Virus record (IMG/VR): IMGVR_UViG_3300020467_000005
Location: 1 to 57,804 of that record
Origin: a virus
Direction: 5' to 3' (one strand)
Length of the DNA: 57,804 nt
Shown: piece by piece, positions 35,001 to 47,000 of the stretch
Layout of the letters: each line of letters opens with the position of its first letter
How positions within the stretch are numbered: the stretch's first letter is position 1
Notes under the pieces: model-generated
The model's input: the letters and a program-made list of their open reading frames with translations, nothing else
What the model was told of the DNA's origin: nothing
Databases searched by the model: none
Translations under genes and position numbers: made by a program

Positions 35001-38000
35001 TTAATGTATAACTGAGTAACTCCACTGTTTCTACTAATAGCAATGTGATGCCATGTGCCAGTTGTAGTAACTACGTTACCACTGGTTAATAGTTGGGTAG
35101 TGCCATTATAAACCTTAATTGCTTGTGCATCTTGGACAATTCTTAAACCTTGAGTAGCACTTAAACGACGGAAGTCAAATAGTGTTTGTAGGGTTGTATT
35201 TGTAGCAGATCTAAACCAACCTTCAATAGTGAAGTCTCCAGTTCCAAAGGCGTAATCATAAGAAGCAGGACTGCTTAATGCACCATTTGTCGGAATATAG
35301 ATGGATTTAGTACCACTTAATTCTGCTTTCTTAACAATTACACTTTGAGTGCAATTAGTGAAAGTTAGAGTAGAGTTAGTGATATATTCACCTGCTTGGA
35401 ATACTCCAGTTACAGGACCAGCGAATAACCATTTAAGACCAGAATTAACACCGATTGACTGGAATAGTGCTCCAGAAGTCATACCCTTGATCTGGTCACC
35501 CATTACGAATAAACCAGTTGACTTATCCTTATAACCGATCTTAGTTGTCCTAATAGTTTCATTTGCTTCAAATGTACCATCAGTAACAGCAAGAGCATTA
35601 ACATTGGTTAAATTACCTGCTGTCATTGCAGTTGTAGCAATGGTTCTTAAGGTATCGATATATGACTTAACATTGGCACAATTGTTGATATCTTGGTTAT
35701 TACCAGATGCATAGTTAAGATCATAGTTATTAGCAGGAGCAGATCCACCAGAGTAAGTAGTAGGATCATTAAGGTTATATCCTTGTCCAGAGAGATCCTT
35801 CCAATACATTAGGTTATTAATCGCTCTATACATGAATGTACCAGCAGCAGTAAATGCATGAACTGCTTCTGCCTCTTCACCAACAATACCGTTAGTTAAA
35901 GGAGTACCAGCATCATCGAAGAATTTTTTAGTGAATTCAACTGTATTGAAGTTACCACCTTGTCCAACATCATTAGCAATAGCATCAATCATGTATCCAA
36001 GGTCTCTTCTGCACTTTTCTTGGTGTGGTGAGTATGTGCCACTTGCTTCAGCAGGAAGATCATTTAAACTTGCATTATTCAATACTTCATTGATAAACTG
36101 ATGTAAAGTTGTAATTGCAGCTTGAACGTCTGAGCAATTTGCAGAATCAGTATTTGAAGCATTAGATCCAGCAGTACCGTAAGGATCGCCAGGTGATTGG
36201 TCAGCAGTGATTGTAAGGTCTTGATATGCAGTCCAAGAGTCACCAGAGTTAACAGCGTTGATTGTTCCTGAATATCCGTTTGCAATCGCAACATTCATGC
36301 GATCTTTTGCTTTTTCGTAAGCAAATTTGGTTTCTGCAACCTCAGCATTAACATAAGTGAATGTTCCGTTTTCATCGAAGTATTGTTGGACAAACTTACG
36401 AGAATAGCGGTTTCCACCAGCATAGATGTCTATAGAAACTGCATCGATGAAATATTCAAGATCTCGCTTACATTTCGCATCTGAAGGAATTGAAGATGAA
36501 GGATATTGAGTTTTCATGTCATCAAACGCCATTCCAGCAATCATTGCCTTATTCTTCTGAATCATCCTGTAAGCGTCTTTAAATCGACTCCAAGAGTTAG
36601 TAATGATGTCAGATGGGAAATAATAGTCTGGATAGTCAATTGCAATTGCAGCTTCTGCAAAATCGATGATTTCTTGCTTATTATTGGAAATATTACGTCT
36701 TGCATCAAGGAATCTATTTGCAGCGATTCCATGATAAGTAGAAACTGGATTTCCGTAAAACGCCTTCTTATTACGGATAATCATTCCATCAGTTAAAGTA
36801 CCACCAGTTAATTGACTATAAGTGACTTCAGTAGTCCTTACTTGCTCAAAATTCAAGAAGTCAGCATTAATTCTTTGACTAGAATCATAAAGCTCGGTAG
36901 GAGTAATAGAAGACTGTGAAATGTCGTCTAAGATGACATTAGGATTCTCAAGACTAACTAAACGCTCGAATAGTAGTCCGAAGAAAGTTGTTCCTTTGTT
37001 AATGATCAATTCATCAACAACTTCACCATTAATAGGATCTTGATAAGGAGCAATGAATGTAATCTGGCCTGCGATTCCTGATGAGGCAGAATAAATGTAC
37101 TCATTAAGTCTAAAGTCAAATATACCAGTTTCAAACTTAGGAGTACCTGAAGTCTTACTTACAACTAGTCTATCTGTTACATTACCTTGATTATCTACGT
37201 TAGTCTCTTCAACGTATGCAGTGTCACCATCTAAGTTAGTAAGTGATTCACCAAACTCAAATATGGTAGGAGTGTTAAGAGGGGTAACTGTTTCAATCAA
37301 TGCAGCGAATAATTCACCTCTCTTGAGTTGCTCGTTAAGTTGGAAGGTACCAGTTAAATTAATAACGTCTAAATGATTAGTACCTGAATCAATAACAGTA
37401 CCAATGGTATCTGATAGAGCACCTTGGACTTGTTGTCCTAATGTTGGGAAAATACCATAGTTAGATCCACCACCATCATTGTAAAGTGCAATTCTGTAGA
37501 TAGTAGTAGGTGTAACAGATATAGTTCTATAGTTAACCTTAGATGGTGGTTTAGGTGGCTCAGCAAATACTAAACTACCACCAACAATTTGATAAGCAGT
37601 ACCAGGTGACTGAATGATACCATTCAGAGTTATCATCAACTGGTCTTGTTTAACAATAACAGTTTCACCTTCAACAGTGATTGGGAATGACTTCTTAATA
37701 CCATCAAACTGATCTTGGACATTATCCATCTTCTTAACAATAGAAGTTAAGATCTCCTCAGAAGATGTTAAACGCTTCTTACGGAAGAGAACCTCAGTAT
37801 TGTTATAATCAGTATAGATTGGTTGAGCAGCACCAAATGATGTAATCTGGTTTACATTACTATAGTTGTTAATGTTAACCTTCTTAGTAAACTCAGTACC
37901 GATCTTACGTCCAGATACGTCCTTACCACCAGTCAGTTGTAACTGACCAAACATATTGAAACCAGCAGGGTGGTTATTTTCTAATACCTGTGTCTTCCAT

Positions 38001-41000
38001 TCTGTAATAGGAATCTCAGACTGAACAACATATGAGAAGTTCTGGTAGAAGAAACTATCTTGAATCTTCTGGACAATCTCAGATGGTTTACCAACGTCAT
38101 CAATAAATCGGCCTGGTGTCTTCGTTAGGGAGCCAATATTCAGCACACCACGAGCAATAGAGAAGTTATCGATAACACCAGATGCTTTAGATATTTCACC
38201 TGTTACCTTCTCACCAACTGCCCAGTCACCTTCATAGTCAACGATCTTAAGAATCTTAGGACCAATCTGCCAACCAGTGTTAGTAGAAACCTTACCTCTT
38301 GCAGTAGAAGTCTCAGTAGCAGATCCTTGGAATACTTCTTCTCCTTCTAAGAATCTTGAAGTCTCGATAACAGCAACTGCTTTACCACCAAATACCTCAG
38401 TTAGAAGTGTCTGTCTACCAGATCCTTGAGTTAAGAATGTGATATAAGATCCACCTTGTGCAGCAGCTAAAGTAAGACCAAATCTTAATTGATCATTTTC
38501 AAGACCAGCTACCTCACCAGCAATAGCATAATATGTCTGACCAGCAACTAAACTAGTTAAACCTGCGGTAGATGGTTTTGGTAATTCACCTTCTGTGCTA
38601 CCAACATCATCAGATCGGAATTGGACTTCTGCACCAGTGGTAATACCATGTGGGAAGTTAAACTGTAGATAGTTAAGGTCTAAGTTAACAACATAGTTAA
38701 ATTCTGATTTTAGAGTAACAGTTGGTTCTGATGAGTACCCAGCACCACTGTTTTTAATGATAATCTCACTAAGACGATTATTCTTAACAATTGCTTCTGC
38801 ATCAGCACCTGATCCACCACCACCTTCTATTACAACAGCAGGAGTAGAAGTATATCCAGAACCTGGGTCAGTTATCTTAATCTGACTTAGTATTGATGTA
38901 TTGAAGAGTTGTAAGTTAACAGGGAAGGTAATCTCTGGTTTTAAAGTATAGTCATGTGAATAACCGAAACCAAATTCATTATTCTTCAGTCTCTTAATCT
39001 TACCAATATTAGTACCTGTTAAGAATACAGATGCACCAGATCCTTCAGAAGGAATAACAACAGTTACAGATCCACCAGAACCTGCAAGAGTTGCTCCTAA
39101 GATACCAGGAATAGAATCTATATCAATAGATGCAATAGTATAACCTTTACCTGGATCTGCTACAGCAACACCTGTAATAGTACCTGATCCAACTTCAGCA
39201 TCAAATTCAACAGTAACGGTTGCTTTACCACCTTCACCATCTCCAGCTATAGGGACATCATAGTATACACCAACAGCATATTCTGTACCTCCATCATTAA
39301 CAACAACCTTCTCAACTTGTCTGAAGGATGCAATGTCACTAATAATAGGTAACTTCTGATAGAAACCACCAGCAGATACTAGTTTAATAGTATTGATCGG
39401 TCCAACTGCTCTTACAGAAGTAGTTGAATAATATGAGTAAACATTATCGAATGGGTCAGTTCCCACCTCTGCATTCAATCGTTCGGGCTCCTTATCTAAC
39501 TGGAATCTAAATTCAGTATCACTTAGTACTTCAGCAACAGTAAAGGTACCTTGGAATGGAGTTGTGATAACATCTATGAATGAATTAGATCCAACTGGAG
39601 AATCGTCACCAGTCCTTGATGGATCGAAGTAGTAAGAGATATTAGTTACATCACCCAATACAGAGAACTTAACGAATGGATAATTATCACCACCAAGAGG
39701 AATACCTGGTGTGCCAGATCTTGTAATATTGTTGAATGAGTATTCTAGTTTGTACTGGTTATCTTGTGAGAATGACAAGTAGTAACCGAAGTTAGATGTA
39801 TCAGATACATCAAAGACATATTGATGACTTCTAGTAAATTCTAGAGTTGGGTGCTTCGCATAGATGTTAACATTATTAATAGCATTTGAATTAAATGCAG
39901 GGTCACTAACAGCAACTGCTCTAATACCATATGTAAATTCTCTAGATCCAATTACTTGATCTATAAAGAATGATCCATTGAATTGATCACCTTGGAATCC
40001 TTCAGAGAATATAATATTTCCAGCATCAAATCCATGAGCATCATTTGATGTGCAATATACTAGATTTGTCCTTATACTATTACTCCTAATAATATCCTTC
40101 TCAAGACGTGCAGTAACACGAATCTTCTTAACAGAAGCAAATCCAGAAATAACTACACTCTTCTGATCTTCTGCCTCAGTTATATTACCAGCATTAATAG
40201 AAATAACATCTTCTGGAATGTATAGTGAACCAGGTTGGATCTCTACAATCTGTACTGTATAGTTGTTACCTAGGTCATATGGAAGAGACCTAGCATAAGC
40301 ACTGATTGGTTCTGAAGTAGACTCCCATGTCCATGTAACACCACCATCAGATGCGGTAGAAGAAGTATGTGTTGGAGGAGTTGTACCTGATACACCAGCA
40401 CCACCTGCACCTACAACATATACATTCAATTTATGCCATACTTTTTGTCCTACAACATATAGAATACCTGAATCCCACTCTGGCATATCAGAGTCAAGAT
40501 ACTGAGGCATTGGATATGGATGCTGAGTTAGATCAACAGTAAACTTACCTGCATCATCTATAAATGCCCAGTTGATTACGCCATCACTTTGGACACCACC
40601 AGTATGGACTGGAGGAATGGTACCAGTATTACCTGTGCCTTGTGATTGATAAATCTTCTTATCATAATACCTTCTTTCACCAGTCGTTACAGCTGTAGCT
40701 GCAGCCCAAGGTATTTCAGGTTCTTCAACATTAAAGTATGTTCCAGCAATCTGGTTTACATCTCCAACATCAGTTTTAAAGAGATCAGTATCATTAAATG
40801 TACCATATATTTTACCAACCTGATACTTCTTGCCCATTCCAGGGTCGGTTAGAGAATTAGCATTAGGAATATCTACGATAGTACCATATGCACTAACAAC
40901 TTGACCTGAAGCAGTATTAGTATACTGTTGAAGTATAGAATTCTTAGTTAACTTAACATCCTGATTAAATTCAAATTCAAGGACATTATCAATCTTCTGA

Positions 41001-44000
41001 TATAATGCATCACGCATGTAGAACTTACTGATGACATCAGCAGTAATCTCAAGTCTCTTACCTAAAGGTGATGGAATAGTAGAAGTCTTAGTAGCATATT
41101 CTGTAAGAGCATTACTGAATGTATATGTGGCAGGATTCAATGTAGAAATAACCTGAGACATATCCAATATCTGTAGACCACCAGCACCAACTGTCCAGTT
41201 GCTTAATGCAGCACCAGATACGTCAGTCCAAATAGTAGGAGTCTCAATATCAGAGAATTCAATATTAGTATATTCTGTTAGACCACTAAGAGTATATGCT
41301 GCTCTCTTATCATGTAATCTATCAAACTTAATTAAAGCACAATCTGAGATAGATGTTGTAATAGGAATCTCAGCAGTTGGGACAAGATATGTTCCGTTAT
41401 ATGGAGCAACATCATCAATGACTAGATCATCAATCCAACCAATCATTGAATTTGCTACAACAGGTCCACTATACTTACCAGCAACAGTAAGATCTGCAAT
41501 ACTGATATCAGATGTAGATTGGAAATTACATACAAGGTTACCATTCAAGAATACTTCATACTGATATAATCCAAGAGATTCTTCTCTCTTCTGGAATGTT
41601 ACATGCACCCATGCAGCACCAGCAAATGTAGTCCAATGAGTAGCAGTAGCAGAAGTTGCAACCTCTACTGAGTTTACATAAATTACAATTTTCTCATAGT
41701 TACCACTAGTAGTATCTCCATCCAATTCAACTTGAATAGAATCACCTGCAATAGGAGTTACATCAAATAATAGTGGTTTGTTGTTACCTGCATGATGAGC
41801 AGTAGCAATTGACATCCATGCTCTTGCACTCCACTCTTTAGTGGTTAAATTATAAGCAGGGAATTTAACAGGACATACTCCACTTAACTTAAGTGATCCA
41901 TTACCAAACTTCTGTATTGAAGTGTCAATAGAAGCATTAGAAGGAGTATGTAATGCTGGAGTTACTAATTGTTGCTTTGTAGTATCTTCATCAAGATCAG
42001 CATCATTATTGAAACGATATGATGCTAATTGATCAGATTGTCTACGATCTACTGCAATAATACAGTCACCAGAACTATCTACTGAATGTGACTTAGCTTG
42101 GAAACCAATCCTACTGGTATCATCAACCTTAGTCTCTTTAATAACTGTGCCATCATACTTAAGATAATGAATAACAGCGAATCTCTGATTCTCTGATTCT
42201 TGGACATCAGCTACTATTGTATAGTTACCAAATACATCTACAGTAATACCTGCATGCTGAATATTCTCAACAGTACCAGAAATGTTAACTGTCTTACTCC
42301 AAGTCCATTGACTATTAGCAGTTGCTAATGGGAATTTATTAACTTGAATCTTCTCAAACTTCTGAGTAGCACCATTATATACATCCCAGATACAAACTAC
42401 ATCATCATAATTATCAATTATGAATTCTGGGTTTCTTACATATCCACCAACTGTAGGTACTTGTCTAATATACTCAATCTCAAGGTTTGCACCATCAAAC
42501 CAGAATACACCGAAGATACAGTCATCATTTTGGTCATTAACACCAACAAAGAAGAATCTATCATTAGATATCCATTGTATCTGATTGATCATCTCAGAAT
42601 CATTTGCAGATGCAATCTTTCTCTTCTCTACAAGGTCACCATCTAGATCACACTGAATGATCCACATATCGTTAGGATCAATAGAGTTACTATCTGTATA
42701 ACCTGCAATGTAAATTCTCTTCTCTTGATCAAGTGCAATACTTGTTACCCAGTCCCTTCTAGAAAGACCTGAGATACCTGCAATTGCCTTCTGCCACTGT
42801 AGAATACCATCAGGAGCATTAGCATTGTTAAATCCAGACTTATAAACACCTAACCAAACATCAGGGTTATATTGTGAATTATTAGGATCATATGTCTGAC
42901 CAACAACATAAATTAGATCATCCTCTTCAGATTCATCAATATACATCTTGACGAATTCTGCCTTCTTAACACCTCCATTAGTAGGTAGTAAGTTTCTCTC
43001 CCAAACCTTTTGGCCTAGGTCGTCAAACTTGGCAAGAAATGCTGCTTGATCACCATCTGTCTCAAGGACACTACCACAAATATAAGTGTATCTTTCAGAA
43101 GTAGTTAATGTATGATGTATAGTAACTTGACCTGTTGCTTCCTTATACTCAGTGATCCAGTAACGAGTCTTCTTGTATTGCTGAGGATGAGATACCCTAA
43201 TTTGAGGAGGATTGTCAGCATCGTATCCATTACCAGAGTTAATGATATTAACAGTGTTAATCTGACCAGTACCTTCTAGGACTAGAGATAACTCAGCATC
43301 TTTACCAGATGCAGTAATCAATTCAAATGTAGGTGGAATATCGTTGTTATATCCAGTACCACCTTGAGTTACGTTAATTCTTTCAACACCAGCAACAACC
43401 TTAACTCTATAGGTCTTATTAGTGTTATCAATTACAGGACGTGAATTTACAATGATTTCATCTTGTTGACGTAACTCATGTCCTTCTTCAGTTACAATCT
43501 TACCGTATGGACGGTCACCAATAATCTCTTTCTGATAAGCAGTGATCCTTTGACCCTTAACAGAATCAATAATAGCAGATGCACCAAATCCACTAGTACC
43601 TTCATTATCGAAGAATACAGTGTCATTTACCTGATAAGAAACACCTGGGTTTTCAACAACGAATCCATCAATCTGAGCATTCTCAAATTGAGTAGTTGTC
43701 TCAACTTCGATATCAACTCTAGACTCTGCTGATACTCTTGGGAAATAATCATATATCTGTAGAGTTGCCTCTTCGGACATCTCTAGAATCTCTTGTTGCT
43801 CATTAGCATCAATCAAACCATCATTGTTAGAGTCTTGTATTTCAAAGATGATAGGATATCCTTCTTTCTCAGTAGTAAGGACATCTGCCTCTTGGTTTGG
43901 TTGACGATCAACATCAATATCAACATCAGTGTATGGATCTCTATAACGGACAACTCCATTAGGAATATTCTCTTGTGTTGCAGCTTGAGAGAAGTTCCAG

Positions 44001-47000
44001 TTATCTGGTAATGAGTTAAACTGAGGTCCAAGGATGTATGGGAATTCAGCAAGACCTGCATCACTAGCATCGATAGTTACAAAGTAAGCATAGACTCCAT
44101 CTGGGAAATCAGGTGTCTTACAGAAACGACCATTATAGTTGTCTAGGTCACCAGACTGGAAGTCATAGTAATAGTCATCAATAAATGTTCCAGCAGCATA
44201 TGTGGCAATAGGAGGACCATCTATTCTAGAAGGGTTAGGATTAGTAGCAGCATCAAATACAACATTAGACTTCAATTTGAAGGAAGTACGCATCCTTCTA
44301 ATACCACTATTCTGATCAGTAGGATCAATGTATCCATAAGGACCATATATTGGGTTACCATCAAATGCCCAACCAATAATAGGTGAGTGCTCAAAGTTAG
44401 CAGCAACTTCTTGGAATTGCTGAGTAACAGGGTTTAGGAATACGTTATCACCAACAACATATCTTAATTCTTTAGGATCTGATAGGTGAGCATATTCACC
44501 ACCAAACTGGTTGTTATATCCAGTAAATACATAACCTCTTGCAAAGTCATAATTGTCTACTAATTCATACTGAAGGTTTTTATTCCACTGATAAACTGTA
44601 GGTGAGAATGACGCTAATTGACCCACTGCTTCGAGTCTAACGGTTGTTAAACCTTGTGTATACCCAATACCCTTGTTGGTAATAGTTACACCTAAAACAC
44701 GACCTTTATCTTCTCCAATTGTACCGATAGTTGCTTTAGCAATAGCACCAAATCCATCACCATTAATAATGATGTTAGGAGCAGTTGTATAGGATTCACC
44801 AGAGTTAATAATAGCGATAGATACGATTCTACCATTAATAACGATTGGTTGTGCTAAAGCACCTTCACCAGAGTTAACTTTAACAGCAGGAAGTGAAGTA
44901 TATCCACTACCAAAGTTAGTGATGCTTACACTAGAAATAGGACCACGGACGTTTGCAGTAGCAGTAGCACCAGTACCACCGCCACCTGTGATAGAAACTA
45001 AGGGTTGTGTAGTATAATTGATTCCTGGTTGCTCAACTAAGATTCTTGTTACTCTACCACCAGTAATAACTGCTTGTGCAGTAGCACCTGATCCACCACC
45101 TCCAACAATCGATACAAGAGGTGATTCTGTGTAACCAGTACCTTCAGTAACCATATCAAAGGATACTAGACTACCATTAACGATAACTTCAGCAGTAGCA
45201 CCTGATCCACCTCCCCCAGTGATCTCTACGTTGGGTTTAGCACCAGCATCGTATGATTCACCAACATTGGTAACTGCGATGCTAGTAAGAGGTCCAAATT
45301 GGATAAATTCTCTAGATTTGTAAGACCAGATAGAAACACCGTTTACCCAAGCACCAATTGGTGTTCCTGGGTCAATTGTCTTTCTTTCGGAAATAGTTTG
45401 GACTAATCTTGGAAATCTAAGTAATTTTCTTTGGTTTCCTGGAATTAGAGCAGATCCTGTAAATGGACCTATTTTGTAGTTAGGAAGTCCAGATGCAGCG
45501 ACATAAACGTAATTATCGTTGAAAAACGAGTTTTGGATGTTTGTAGTAAACTCAGATACAACAGAATTGATAGAAGCGATATCTGACTTACCTCTATTCA
45601 AATCAACCGATAAAAGGATGTTTCCTTGAGGTAAAATCTCAGTAGGAGTGTTTATCTGATATGAGAAGGTAAATTGGTCAATTCTCGATGTTACAGTGAA
45701 TGTACCGTTGTAAACAACTGGGTTTGCACCATATATCGTAACTTGGTCAGAAACTAGCAAACCATGAGGGTTACCGCAAACTACAGTAGCAGTCTGGTTA
45801 TTAACACCACCAGGAGTGATACTGGTGACCTGAATCAGTTTCTTAACGTTATATAACCAAGATTGGAGTCTTAACTCCTCAGCAGTCGATCCAAGGTTTG
45901 CAACCTTCAGTTTATCTCCACCAAGGTAGTAACTACCAGTATCGTTTAGTACTGTGGTACCTGCTTCAGCAATACCAAGAATCCTTAACTTACATTCCGT
46001 TGCAGTGCCTCTGTTGACATAAACGAAGATATCGGACTGAATTATAGTACCAGGATCCCAATCTTCGACTATTCCATTCTTACTACGTGTACACTCTATG
46101 AACTGGTTAAGGGACTTCTCTTTATACTGGACTTGCTCTACATCATTGATTCTAATAGTACCATTACGCTCGGGCCATCCAATTGTGCTGTCAACCGTGA
46201 TTATCTGCCCAGTAGTGGTTAAAGGCTCAACTAGACGAGTCTTATAAGGAATAATGAAGTTACCTTCTAAGGTTTCTTCAGATATTGCTAATTCATAGAT
46301 TGTGTCAGTACCTTCAATGATAGTAATGACGTTTTCAATCAATGCTGATGCAGCAGTAACACTACCATCAACTTCATCGGCATATTGGTTAACTTCAGAG
46401 TCTATTAGGTTTGCAGCGTCACCTTCTAGTAATTCTGCTCTAAGAATAGTGTCTACAACCCAAGTTGCATGAGATGGACTTATAATCTCATCTTTAGGAT
46501 AGTAAAGATCAACATCTTCTCCAAATAGGATTTTAAAGAGATATTGAGTTGCTAACTTCGTACCTTTTGAGATATAGAAGTCAGTAATGTTTTTGATAAC
46601 CTGAACTGGGTTAACTTTACCAAAATCGATGTCTAAGGTTGGAAGATACTGTCTTCTAAACTTATCAAAGACTTCTTTAATGAATAAAGAGTCAAGGTTA
46701 GTAACAGCAGCACCAGCAGCATGATTTGACTGTCTTAAAGCTGCTTCTCCAGCATATATCTCATTATGGAGGTTATCATACCCTACAGGTCCAGAAACGC
46801 CTCTGGAGCACCCTAGGAAGGCACTAGAAGCATATCCCGATCCATCTTCCAGTATATCAAATCCTGTAACCTGATCAAATCCAACATCTACAGATGACCT
46901 TGCTGCTTTTGGTTCAGCAATGTAAATCTTGGGTGGAAACTCTGTAGAGTAACCAGATCCAAAATTAGTAATATTAATGTCTGTAATTTCACCGTTAAAG

